Source: Chlorobiota bacterium
GTDB lineage: Bacteria > Bacteroidota > Bacteroidia > Bacteroidales > JAADJA01
Direction of reading: 5' to 3'
Length of the DNA: 33,989 nucleotides
NCBI GenBank assembly: GCA_013151015.1
Contig: JAADJA010000026.1
Location: 1-33,989 of the forward strand
Positions 25,095 to 33,237 of the stretch are shown here, one piece after another. The notes under the pieces were generated by a model. That model was given only the letters and a program-made list of their open reading frames with translations. It did not search any database and was not told where the DNA came from. How positions within the stretch are numbered: the stretch's first letter is position 1; the number at the start of each line of letters is the position of its first letter. Made by a program: the position numbers and the translations under genes.

Positions 25095-25330
25095 CTCATC
25101 ACAGTTTGAAAGTGTGATGAGTTTAAGCATTTTTGTTTTAACGCAGTCAATGCCGTCCGTTGGTGTTGTCACCAACGGAAAACCAAAACCAGTAGGGTCG
25201 AAGCCTGCTTGTGCGCAAGCGGACCCGACTGGTTGAAAAATGATCGTCAATGTCGGTTTCGATCAAAGCGAAACCGACAATAGCTCTGTACAAGCTGTCG
25301 GGACACTTGCTCTGCTGGCCATTTTCAACC
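25095..25330. repeat. Gene-free block of successive and nested inverted repeats
   Basis: Five clear hairpins lie in 236 bases. (1) CTCATCACA/TGTGATGAG, 25095-25121. (2) TCCGTTGGTG-TTGT-CACCAACGGA, 25156-25179. (3) A 13-bp stem with one mismatch (25187-25199 with 25222-25234) that encloses GCTTG-TGCG-CAAGC. (4) TGTCGGTTTCG/CGAAACCGACA, 25251-25279. (5) CAAG-C-TGTC/GACA-CTTG, 25291-25309. In addition GGTTGAAAA (25231-25239) pairs with TTTTCAACC (25322-25330), closing hairpins 4 and 5 into one multi-branch structure. The block lies downstream of the minus-strand gene ending at 25346. It could be a structured RNA, a palindromic intergenic repeat or a decayed mobile element. Confidence 0.6.
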
Positions 25331-25345
25331 CACCTGGTTTTTGCC

Positions 25346-25744
25346 CTATTCCGATTTTTTATATAAATACCGGGTGATGAAAATCCCGTTGCTGTTGCCG
25401 CCACTGCCGCCACTTCCAGAGTAAACCCCTGAGGTTACGTTGTACAGTTCCCAGCCTTCACTGGTCAGGTCGGTTATTTTCTGGGTTATTTTCACGTCAT
25501 TGTCCTTTACGTTCCCAAAATTGATACCGGCCAAACTGAAAAAGTTCTTGAGCTTGATTTCTTCCATTTTTCCGTTTTCGTCCTGGCTTATCATCCTTGA
25601 ACGTCCCAAACCTCCCGGCACAACGGATTCGATGACGGTTACCTGATACCATTTTTCGGTTGGTGCAGGGCTTTTGAAACTGAACAATATCCCGGCTGAG
25701 GCTAAAATCACAATTGCTATTGAAATATATATTATCTTTTTCAT
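25346..25744 (-). CDS. Small anchored or exported protein, DUF4177-like
   Basis: 132 residues. A single N-terminal hydrophobic segment (MKKIIYISIAIVILASAGIL) serves as signal or anchor. The body begins with EKWYQVTVIES and ends with LTSEGWELYNVTSGV, a Gly/Ser-rich loop and GIFITRYLYKK; the W-E-L-x-x-V plus terminal F-x-R motif is typical of DUF4177-like small proteins. The loop SGSGGSGGNSNG replaces a shorter turn. Function unknown. It lies 16 bases after the preceding minus-strand gene, so the two form an operon. Confidence 0.75.
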   Translation of the reverse strand: MKKIIYISIAIVILASAGILFSFKSPAPTEKWYQVTVIESVVPGGLGRSRMISQDENGKMEEIKLKNFFSLAGINFGNVKDNDVKITQKITDLTSEGWELYNVTSGVYSGSGGSGGNSNGIFITRYLYKKSE

Positions 25745-25760
25745 CGTTTTATGTTTTTAT

Positions 25761-26204
25761 TTATTCGACACCCATATATTTTAAATCAAATTTGAAAATC
25801 GCATTGATGGATTCCATTTTGGTTTTGTCCAAAACAATGTTTTCCACCGATTTTCCTTTTAATGCCCCGGGATTTGAGGTTTTCAGGAACTGGACCTCTT
25901 TTTTCTGTTTGGAGTACTTTTTTTCCCCACCGTCTTTCATCCCCCAGGTACGGCGGACCAGTTTAATACGGTTGCCTTTTTTCTTAAAGGTGAAATTGGC
26001 GCCATAGGAAAATCCGTTTTCACGGTAAATCAGAATCGGTTTTTCTTCATTGAGGAAAAGGGTCTCTTCGATATCTGTACCGACATCAACGGCTTTCCCG
26101 TTTACCTCGATAATAAAATCGTGCAGCTTGATCGTTGCTTTTTCCTGCGAAAACGACAACAGGGGCAATATGAGCATCCCTATCGTCCAAAACATGTTTT
26201 TCAT
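25761..26204 (-). CDS. Secreted protein of unknown function
   Basis: 147 residues with a signal peptide (MKNMFWTIGMLILPLLSFSQ). The mature part is rich in Lys and Glu with strand-like segments (TIKLHDFIIEVNGKAVDVGT, then an IYRENGFSYGANFTF strand). No family recognised. It is the first gene of a two-gene unit with the DUF4177-like protein. A TACATTTG element on the minus strand at 26259-26266 may be the promoter. Confidence 0.72.
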   Translation of the reverse strand: MKNMFWTIGMLILPLLSFSQEKATIKLHDFIIEVNGKAVDVGTDIEETLFLNEEKPILIYRENGFSYGANFTFKKKGNRIKLVRRTWGMKDGGEKKYSKQKKEVQFLKTSNPGALKGKSVENIVLDKTKMESINAIFKFDLKYMGVE

Positions 26205-26258
26205 AATTGTTTTTTTAATGATTGAACTTATAAGATTAAGTTTTATGGATAATTTTTA

Positions 26259-26266
26259 CAAATGTA
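26259..26266 (-). promoter_or_regulatory. Candidate -7 element for the two-gene secreted-protein unit
   Basis: TACATTTG on the minus strand, about 55 bases before the ATG at 26204. No good -33 box. Confidence 0.3.
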
Positions 26267-26330
26267 AATCCATTTTTTTGAATTGAATAAATATTTGAAA
26301 ATTATTGAACTTCCTTTTGCCGGGGATTAT

Positions 26331-26338
26331 TACTTTTG
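26331..26338 (+). promoter_or_regulatory. Candidate -7 element for the broken membrane-protein gene
   Basis: TACTTTTG, 16 bases before the ATG at 26355; transcription would begin only about 10 bases before translation. Confidence 0.35.
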
Positions 26339-26354
26339 AAAAAAACTTTCAACA

Positions 26355-26826
26355 ATGTCTTCAGCAAATCGAAAACAAGTTTCGGCCTTTAACAAAACCA
26401 TTTTAATTGTCAATATTTTTCTGTTTGGCATCACATCGTTTATTTATTATATGGACGATATGCACATTGTTGCTTATGCCCTTGGGGGAGCCGGGCTTGT
26501 AAACATTGTTTGGTCATTACATTGTTTGGTCATTGTTTAAAATACCGGTAAGGAATATCTTTTTCGTAATCCTGAATTTTATTTTTACGGGTCTTTCGAT
26601 TTATCTTGCGGTTGACCTTCAGTTGGACGATAGCCCTTACTTCGCCATGCTTTGGTTTGCCTTGGCCCTCGTTTACCTCGTGATTGCTTTTTTGGTTTTG
26701 ATAAAAGTGAAGGCGAAAAAAAACGGGATTGAAAAAGAGGATGTTGAAATCCTAAAAGATGAAAACCTGTCAGGGGAAGAAGTAGAGGAAGAAGATGTTT
26801 CTTTGAACAATAGCCTTGACGTATAA
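26355..26826 (+). pseudogene. Small membrane-protein gene broken by a 16-bp tandem duplication
   Basis: The frame opens with MSSANRKQVSAFNKTILIVN and runs through two hydrophobic segments, then ends at 26540 in an unrelated tail (LHCLVIV). From about 26519 the continuation is in another frame (IVWSLFKIPVRNIFFVILNF, two more membrane segments, and an acidic tail) to 26826. The break is a perfect direct repeat, ACATTGTTTGGTCATT, at 26503-26518 and 26519-26534. Removing one copy gives GLVNIVWSLFKIPVRN and one frame of 151 residues with four membrane segments and a Glu-rich C-terminus. No family recognised. It may be disrupted, switchable by slippage, or an assembly artefact. Confidence 0.82.
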
Positions 26827-26892
26827 ACCCCAACTCAAAGAAAATTCTTTCAGGTCGCTACCGTATTTGTCCTTGCTGGCACTAAAAAGGTT

Positions 26893-27135
26893 CTAGGGTT
26901 TCAATTCCCTATGCTTTCCATCACAAATATGGCCTTTGTCAGAATACTTGCACAAACACCAGGGAACCATTTTGCTTTCTTCGATTGTAACCTTTGCCGG
27001 TTTGAAACAGCTATCTTTGTGCTCGCCGTCACAAAAGGGTTGATTGATGCTTTTTCCGCAAGTACAATAAAAATAAACACCTGGCTCCATATCCATTTTT
27101 TTCGACCTGTATCCGGCAATTCTTGGTTTTTCCAT
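26893..27135 (-). CDS. CDGSH iron-sulfur domain protein with two CDGSH motifs
   Basis: 80 residues, a complete small [2Fe-2S] protein of the mitoNEET/CISD type. Motif 1 is CTCGKSINQPFCDGEH with ligands Cys24, Cys26, Cys35 and His39. Motif 2 is CLCKYSDKGHICDGKH with Cys60, Cys62, Cys71 and His75; it lacks the usual Pro before the third ligand but keeps all four ligands. This tandem arrangement is typical of the two-motif bacterial group. Role probably in electron transfer or iron-sulfur/redox sensing. No membrane segment. Confidence 0.92.
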   Translation of the reverse strand: MEKPRIAGYRSKKMDMEPGVYFYCTCGKSINQPFCDGEHKDSCFKPAKVTIEESKMVPWCLCKYSDKGHICDGKHRELKP

Positions 27136-27171
27136 TTTTATTGATGTAAGATATTATCTGATTATTAAAAA

Positions 27172-27199
27172 AACAAAACCAAAAACCATTGGTTTTGTT
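27172..27199. terminator. Perfect 11-bp inverted repeat with T-run on the minus strand
   Basis: AACAAAACCAA and TTGGTTTTGTT around a six-base loop. Read on the minus strand it is followed by a run of T, like an intrinsic terminator, yet no minus-strand gene lies upstream of it. It may insulate the CDGSH gene from antisense transcription or be an operator. Confidence 0.45.
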
Positions 27200-27291
27200 C
27201 AACCCGGATTATGGGAAAGCAAAGGACAGGGCCTCAATGTTAATTTTCTGTAAACTATTCCATTATCATAAAAATATATTGCAATTATAGC

Positions 27292-27299
27292 TATTTTTG
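27292..27299 (+). promoter_or_regulatory. Candidate -7 element for the glycogen locus
   Basis: TATTTTTG, predicted start near 27306, about 50 bases before the debranching-enzyme ATG. No TTTG at the right distance. Confidence 0.35.
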
Positions 27300-27354
27300 C
27301 AAATTGTTTCAGAACAGGATAATTTGACCGAAAATATTTAGAACAATAGAATTT

Positions 27355-29308
27355 ATGAGCAAAATTGAATTTGATAAATCCCAGCTTGTCAACCTGGAAG
27401 CTTCCCTGAACAAGGAGTTGTTGCGCTCCAACCGGGCGGGTTCGTATGCAAGTACAACAGTGGTAGGTTGCAATACACGAAAGTACCATGGGCTTTTGGT
27501 TGCACTTCAGCCCCAAATCGACCGGGGGCATCATGTCATGCTCTCAACGCTGGATGTAACCCTTATACAACGAAATGCTGAATTTAACCTTGCCATCCAT
27601 AATTATGGCGAAAATGTTTTTGAACCGGGGGGGCATAAATATATCCAGGGTTTCAGTTCCGATCCCATTCCCAAGGTTACCTACCGGGTAGGAGGGGCCG
27701 TGCTTACCAAGGAGCGTATTTTCGTAAACAAGGAAAACCGTTTCTTGATCCGGTATAAAATCGAAAAAGCCAATTCGCCCGTTAAATTAAGGTTCCGCCC
27801 TTTGCTTGCATTTCGGAGTGTCCACAGTTTGAGTAGCAAAAACGATTATGTGGATACGGATTATCAGGCCATCCATCGAAAATGGGATTAAAGTGAGGAT
27901 GTACGAAAACTATTCGCCCTTGTATTTGCAATTTTCAAGACAGGCAGCTTATTCACATATGCCCGATTGGTATTATGATATTGAATATCCGAAGGAACGT
28001 ACGCGCGGATATGAGTTCAGGGAAGACCTTTATTCCCCGGGTGTTTTTGAAATCACATTGAAAAAAGGCGATGTGTTGGTTCTTTCTGCCGGTCTCGGTG
28101 AAACCAAAGCCGGAAGTTTAAAAGCTGCTTTTGCAAAGGAAATGAAGTTGCGTGTCCCCCGCGACAGCTTCAGGCACAGCCTTTTAAATGCGGCACAGCA
28201 ATTTATTATTGAGCGCAATGGAAAAACCGAAATCATTGCCGGATACCACTGGTTCAACCTTAGCGGGCGCGATACGTTTGTTTCCTTGCCAGGCCTAACA
28301 TTGGTCCAGGGGGATGCGGAACGGTTTTTAAGTGTTACGGATACCATGGTTTCCCGGATGAAAGGGGCTTTTATGCCAATCACGCACGACGGGAACCAAC
28401 TCCATTATAATTCTGTGGATGCTTCCTTGTGGTTTATCAGGGCCTTGCAATTGTTTGTGGAATTTACGGGCGACCATCAACTGATCTTGAAGAAATATGG
28501 AAAGGTGATTAAGAAAATCTTGGGTGAATACCGCAAAGGGACTTCTTATCATATTTATATGCAGGAAGATGGTTTGTTGAGTGCCGGTGAAGGAAACGAT
28601 GCCCTTACATGGATGAATGTGGTATTTGACGAAAAACCTGTCATTGACCGAAATGGCCTTGCCGTGGAAATAAACGCACTTTGGTACAATGCCATCCGTT
28701 TTTATTTGGAATTGCTCAGGGAAAGCAAAAAGAAGGATAACGAGGGATGGGGACAAATTGCCTCAATGATTGAAGCTTCGTTTACGCCCACGTTTTGGGA
28801 TTCTGAAAATAAACGGATGGCCGATGTTGTCAGGGGCGATTATAAGGATTTTGCCACACGGGCAAACCAGGTTATTGTTGCTGGGCTTCCGTACTCTCCC
28901 GTTAATGAAACCATCCGGTATGAAATTTTGCAAACCGTTGAGCAGGAATTGCTGACACCACGGGGCCTGAGGACACTTTCGCCAAAAAACCACGATTACA
29001 AAGGTATTTACAAAGGGAATATTTACGAAAGGGACTTGGCCTATCATCAGGGTTCCGCATTTCCATGGCTGTTGGGCTATTTTGTCGAAGCTTACCTGAA
29101 ATTGCACGGCAAAAGCGGATTGTCGTTTGTTAGGAAAATATTCATGGCCTTTGAGGAGGAAATGGCGGAACATGGACTTGGGACCATCTCTGAATTGTTT
29201 TATGGCAATCCGCCACACAAAGGAAAAGGCGCCATATCGCAAGCCTGGAACGTGAGCGAATTGTTGAGGATAGATTATTTGATAAACAAATACGATAAAC
29301 AGATATAG
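27355..29308 (+). pseudogene. Glycogen debranching enzyme (amylo-alpha-1,6-glucosidase type) with a 4-bp frameshifting duplication
   Basis: The N-terminal part (27355-27891, 178 residues) carries the family opening NRAGSYASTTVVGCNTRKYHG. It then hits a stop, while the rest continues in another frame to 29308. At 27870-27877 CATC is tandemly doubled. Removing one copy gives YQAIENGIKVRMYENYSPLY and a single frame of 649 residues, close to the usual size of Bacteroidota enzymes of this type. The C-terminal catalytic (alpha/alpha)6 domain shows GYHWFNLSGRDTFVSLPGL, GNDALTWMNV, EINALWYNAIRF, and IYKGNIYERDLAYHQGSAFPWLLG, all as in active enzymes. It removes alpha-1,6 branches from glycogen. A GT4 glycosyltransferase and a GH57 enzyme follow. 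As assembled it would not make a full protein unless the frame is restored. Confidence 0.88.
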
Positions 29309-29416
29309 GATTATTTGGATAAAAGTAAAAACAAAGTGTATTAAGGATAAAGAATTGTAATTCAGGAAACAATCATTGCCAGGGAGATTATCGTTGACAT
29401 GATGGATTGAAAAATA

Positions 29417-29446
29417 TTTGTGTCTTTAGTGTCTTTATGGTGAAAA
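29417..29446. repeat. Short widespread-type intergenic repeat
   Basis: TTTGTGTCTTTAGTGTCTTT followed by ATGGTG, lying directly before the glycosyltransferase gene. It is related in kind to 20774-20798 (opposite sense). It produces an artificial N-terminal extension of the gene if the upstream TTG is taken as start. Confidence 0.45.
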
Positions 29447-29454
29447 ATAGCAAT

Positions 29455-30753
29455 ATGAAAGTTTTAATGTTTGGGTGGGAATTTCCACCCCATATCACCG
29501 GTGGATTGGGGACAGCCTCTTATGGGATGACCAAAGGATTGTTGAAGCGTGGGGCCGAAATCCTCTTTGTGGTTCCTAAAGCCTATGGCGATGAGGACCA
29601 AAGGGCGGTACGCCTTATCAATGCAAGCGATATCGAAATAAATGTGGAGGACACGGAATTTCTGGAACTGACCAAAAACCTGACCTATATGGAGGTGGGT
29701 TCCAATTTAATCCCTTATCTCGATCCCGAGGAGTTCAGGAAATTCAGTCATGAAACGAAATTGGAAAAAGAGCTGCGCAAGAAATCGGTTTTTTCGAGAA
29801 AATATAAGTTTTCGGGCAAATATGGAAAAGACCTGATGGAGGAAGTTGCAAGGTACGCGCTAGTAGGAGCGGCCATTGGTGCCAACAATGATTTTGATGT
29901 GATCCATGCACACGATTGGCTGGCCTATTTTGCCGGGGTTGCCGCCAAAAAAGTGAGCGGGAAACCACTCGTTGTCCATATGCACGCCACCGAATTTGAC
30001 CGGACGGGCGACAATGTGAACACCATCGTTTACGATATCGAGAAACGGGGGATGATGGCAGCCGACAGGGTAATGGCCGTGAGCAACCTGACACGGAAAA
30101 TCGTAATCGACAAATATGGGATTCCACCCGAAAAAGTGGTGACCGTCCATAATGCCATCGATCCCATGGACAAGCCCGAAGTGCTGAACGTGAAAAAGGT
30201 GGTGAAAGAGAAAGTAGTAACTTTCCTGGGGAGGATCACTTTCCAGAAAGGGCCGGAGTATTTTGTTGAAACGGCCCATAAGGTTTTACAAAAAGACAGG
30301 AATGTCCGTTTTGTGATGGCGGGTTCCGGTGATATGATGAACAAGATGATACTGCGTGCCGCCAAATTGAAAATCGCCGACCGTTTCCATTTTACAGGAT
30401 TCTTGAAAGGGGAGGCCGTTGACCGGATGTTCGCCCTTAGCGATGTGTTCGTGATGCCATCGGTTTCCGAACCTTTCGGATTGGTTCCCCTCGAAGCCAT
30501 GCGCACCAATGTGCCCGTGATCGTTTCCAAGCAGTCGGGCGTGGCCGAAATACTGAAACACGCCATCAAAGTCGATTTCTGGGACGTGGACGGTACCGCC
30601 GATGCTATTTATGGATTGTTGCATTATAAGGCATTATCGGAAACATTTAAAAAATACGGCAAAAAAGAGGTGGACGATCTCAAGTGGGAAAATGCCGCGG
30701 TGAAGATCATGGATGTTTACAAAGATGTTGTGGGAAACAAAGAGAATCAATAG
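29455..30753 (+). CDS. GT4-family glycosyltransferase, glycogen synthase-like
   Basis: 432 residues from the ATG at 29455, which gives the family opening MKVLMFGWEFPPHITGGLGT; an earlier TTG at 29407 reads through a non-coding repeat. The GT-B fold is shown by the N-terminal glycine-rich loop (GGLGTASYGMTKGLLKRG), the HAHDWLAYFAGVAAKK segment, the VHNAIDP hinge, the second-domain start FLGRITFQKGPEYFVE, and the donor-binding motif SVSEPFGLVPLEAMRTNVPV with its E-x7-E pair. It probably adds glucose from an activated donor to an alpha-glucan chain. The order debranching enzyme-GT4-GH57 is a known Bacteroidota arrangement for glycogen metabolism. Confidence 0.9.
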   Translation: MKVLMFGWEFPPHITGGLGTASYGMTKGLLKRGAEILFVVPKAYGDEDQRAVRLINASDIEINVEDTEFLELTKNLTYMEVGSNLIPYLDPEEFRKFSHETKLEKELRKKSVFSRKYKFSGKYGKDLMEEVARYALVGAAIGANNDFDVIHAHDWLAYFAGVAAKKVSGKPLVVHMHATEFDRTGDNVNTIVYDIEKRGMMAADRVMAVSNLTRKIVIDKYGIPPEKVVTVHNAIDPMDKPEVLNVKKVVKEKVVTFLGRITFQKGPEYFVETAHKVLQKDRNVRFVMAGSGDMMNKMILRAAKLKIADRFHFTGFLKGEAVDRMFALSDVFVMPSVSEPFGLVPLEAMRTNVPVIVSKQSGVAEILKHAIKVDFWDVDGTADAIYGLLHYKALSETFKKYGKKEVDDLKWENAAVKIMDVYKDVVGNKENQ

Positions 30754-30764
30754 AAGTCCCCTTA

Positions 30765-30783
30765 AGTTGTTACGGAAACAACT
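30765..30783 (+). promoter_or_regulatory. Hairpin between the glycosyltransferase and GH57 genes
   Basis: AGTTGTT-ACGGA-AACAACT, seven pairs, no T-run. It could be an mRNA-stability or processing element within the operon. It is followed at 30838-30868 by periodic text (GTGCAAATCAGTGTAATTAG) of the widespread-repeat kind. Confidence 0.3.
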
Positions 30784-30880
30784 GAGATAATATCAAGAAA
30801 TGAAATTGGTTTGTTAAAAATGTAATCAATGGAGTTAAATTCGTGCAAATCAGTGTAATTAGTGTTTTAAAAATTATTTT

Positions 30881-32488
30881 ATGCGATCAATTTGTTTTTA
30901 TTTTCAGGTGCACCAGCCCTTCCGGCTGAAGACATATCGTTTTTTCGACATGGGCGTTGACCATCATTATTACGATGAATACCAAAACCGGACGATCATG
31001 CAGCGGATTGCCAAAAAGTGCTATCTCCCGGCAAATGCACTGATGTTGGATTTGATAAAGGAACATGGCAAGGATTTCAATGTGGCCTTTTCCATTTCAG
31101 GATTGGCCATCGAGCAATTTGAACGCTATGCGCCCGAAGTGCTGGAAAGTTTTAAAACCCTTGCCGCAACCGGAAACGTTGAGTTCCTTGCGGAAACCTA
31201 TGCACATTCACTCGCTTCCATGAAAAGCCGTGATGAGTTTGAACGGCAGGTCAACTTGCACAGCAAAAGAATCCAGGAACTTTTTGGACAGGAGCCGGTA
31301 ACGTTCAGGAATACGGAATTGATCTATTCCGATGATATTGGTGAAGCCGTGGCGGATATGGGTTACAAAACAATCCTTACCGAAGGTGCCAAACATGTGT
31401 TGGGTTGGAAAAGCCCAAACTTTGTCTATCGCCATCCTGTACGGAACGATGTGAAATTATTGTTGAAAAATTTCCGCCTTTCCGATGATATTGCTTTTCG
31501 CTTTTCGGACCAGGGCTGGGGCGAATGGCCTTTGACAGCCGATAAATACACTGCCTGGCTAAAGGATATCGACAAGGAACAACATGTCGTGAACCTGTTC
31601 ATGGATTACGAAACCTTTGGCGAGCACCAATGGGCCGATTCCGGGATATTCGATTTTATGAAAGCCATGCCCGGGCAGGTTTTGAAAGAAACCGGATTTA
31701 AATTCAGTAAGCCAAAGGACATTGCAAGGGAAATAGATGCGGTGGACGAAATCCATGTGCCCAATGCTATTTCCTGGGCCGATGAGGAAAGGGACCTGAC
31801 TGCCTGGCTCGGAAATGAATTGCAGGACGAAGCTTTTGGAAAACTATATTCCATCGAAGAAAACGTGAAAAGCTGCAATGATGACGAAATCATGCGCGAC
31901 TGGAATTATTTACAGGCCAGCGACCACTTTTACTATATGTGCACCAAATGGTTTTCGGACGGGGACGTGCACCGTTATTTCAACCCTTACCCATCGCCTT
32001 ATGAGGCATTTATAAATTATATGAACGTACTGTCCGATTTTATGATCAGGGTGGAGGAAAAATGCAATCCCGATATTTTGGACAAAATAAACAAGGCCAC
32101 CGATGAAATGGCAGAAACGGCAAGAAAAAAGGTGGAGGGGTTTTCCGAAAAAGTGAAGGAGGAAGCTTCCAATGCAAAAGAAAAAGCTGCCAATAAGGCC
32201 AGGGAGACCTGGGACGATGTGAAGGATTACAGTTTGGAGGATATTGCTAAAATGTCGAATGAAGGTGTTAAAAAGCTGTTGAAGAAGATTGATACGGACG
32301 AGCTCGCCCATGTGATGAAAAATGCAGGTGACGAGGTACGCAACAAGATTATCCCCAATTTGACCAAAACAGCTAAAACCAATTTTGAGAAACTGGAGAA
32401 GGAAATAAAAAGCGTTAAAAAATCCGATATTAAAAAATATACCGATAAGATCGAAGATGAGCTGAAGAGGTTTTGGAAGAAAAAATAG
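30881..32488 (+). CDS. GH57 family alpha-glucan enzyme with long charged helical tail
   Basis: 535 residues. Residues 1-400 form a GH57 enzyme: VHQPFR near the start, the FNVAFSISGLAIEQ segment, EFLAETYAHSL, the nucleophile Glu146 in FRNTELIYSDD, and the acid/base Asp242 in FMDYETFGEHQW. No signal peptide, so cytoplasmic. The family includes alpha-amylases and 4-alpha-glucanotransferases/branching enzymes; this subgroup sits beside glycogen genes in Bacteroidota, so it likely trims or rearranges glycogen. Residues about 401-535 are an unusual Lys/Glu/Ala-rich helical region (ATDEMAETARKKVEGFSEKV, then KEEASNAKEKAANKARETWD) resembling LEA or apolipoprotein-like amphipathic helices, ending in a Lys-rich tail. 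The two preceding genes complete the locus. Confidence 0.9.
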   Translation: MRSICFYFQVHQPFRLKTYRFFDMGVDHHYYDEYQNRTIMQRIAKKCYLPANALMLDLIKEHGKDFNVAFSISGLAIEQFERYAPEVLESFKTLAATGNVEFLAETYAHSLASMKSRDEFERQVNLHSKRIQELFGQEPVTFRNTELIYSDDIGEAVADMGYKTILTEGAKHVLGWKSPNFVYRHPVRNDVKLLLKNFRLSDDIAFRFSDQGWGEWPLTADKYTAWLKDIDKEQHVVNLFMDYETFGEHQWADSGIFDFMKAMPGQVLKETGFKFSKPKDIAREIDAVDEIHVPNAISWADEERDLTAWLGNELQDEAFGKLYSIEENVKSCNDDEIMRDWNYLQASDHFYYMCTKWFSDGDVHRYFNPYPSPYEAFINYMNVLSDFMIRVEEKCNPDILDKINKATDEMAETARKKVEGFSEKVKEEASNAKEKAANKARETWDDVKDYSLEDIAKMSNEGVKKLLKKIDTDELAHVMKNAGDEVRNKIIPNLTKTAKTNFEKLEKEIKSVKKSDIKKYTDKIEDELKRFWKKK

Positions 32489-32598
32489 ATTTGGTTTGAG
32501 GTATTTTGCCACAAATGCAGAATAAGGGTTCGGGAATTCGTGGCTTTTTATTTTATTTTTTGTACATTAGCGACCGAACAAACTAAACCACACTTCAT

Positions 32599-33042
32599 AT
32601 GGACGTACAATCTGGAATTCTAATGGTTCTTTCCACGCTCGGCCTTATGGTGCTTTTGGCCTTGCTGATACTAATGCTGATTAAGCCCGCGCGCAGGTTA
32701 AAGGCTTTTGCGAATTTCAAACAAGGAAACGAACACCCTGATAAATCGGTTATTGGATTGAAGATTGAAAATGTAGGTAAAAAGCCAATGAGCATTGTTT
32801 TTTTCTATGCCCGTTTCCATGATCAATTGACCCACAAAAAAGTTATGCTCGACCCTAAGCATATTTCCTGCAAGTTGCCCTATTTCATTAAAAAAGGGGA
32901 AACCCTTAATTGTGATTTGGATATTGGGGATTATATAAAAACCCTTAAAGAACAGTCTTTTGATTTGAACAGTGTTAAAATATTGGTGGCAAATAGCCTA
33001 AGTATGGAATATGTTACAAATTCCCTTGAAATTAAGGGGTAA
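32599..33042 (+). CDS. Small single-pass membrane protein of unknown function
   Basis: 147 residues. One N-terminal membrane helix (ILMVLSTLGLMVLLALLILM) followed by a basic anchor (KPARRLKAF). The soluble part (about residues 50-147) has alternating strands, including SVIGLKIENVGKKPMSIVFF and a C-terminal NSVKILVANSLSMEYVTNS, suggesting a small beta-sandwich; I did not recognise a family. It lies 110 bases after the GH57 gene on the same strand, with a near-match to the -7 consensus (TATTTTTTG) between, so it may have its own promoter. Confidence 0.75.
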   Translation: MDVQSGILMVLSTLGLMVLLALLILMLIKPARRLKAFANFKQGNEHPDKSVIGLKIENVGKKPMSIVFFYARFHDQLTHKKVMLDPKHISCKLPYFIKKGETLNCDLDIGDYIKTLKEQSFDLNSVKILVANSLSMEYVTNSLEIKG

Positions 33043-33237
33043 AGTGCATTTCTCAGTTGCCATTGTAAAAGTTGGGGATTATGCCCAATGAATGCACGGA
33101 TGTTTCTAAAAATCCTCTCTTTTGTAATGATACGATTCCCCCCATGTCATAAAAATCAAAGGCTTATCGTAACCAATCTCCCTACTTCCCCCAAATCTGT
33201 CTGATCCCTATCTTCTCTGATAAGTCACCCAGTAAGG
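33043..33237. other. Convergent spacer with a possible coding remnant
   Basis: No terminator hairpin was found. On the minus strand, in the frame of the broken gene above, two stops are followed by a short open stretch ending in TWGESYHYKREDF. This could be the decayed true C-terminus, but the evidence is thin. Confidence 0.3.

Noticed and set aside
25147..25413. 88-codon minus-strand frame over the inverted-repeat block
   Set aside because: It overlaps the end of the DUF4177-like gene and reads through hairpin arms; the protein text mirrors the palindromes, so the structure rather than coding explains it.
32041..32485. The GH57 tail as a separate fused gene or frameshift
   Set aside because: The frame is continuous and codon use is similar on both sides, so it is treated as a real extension of the same protein.
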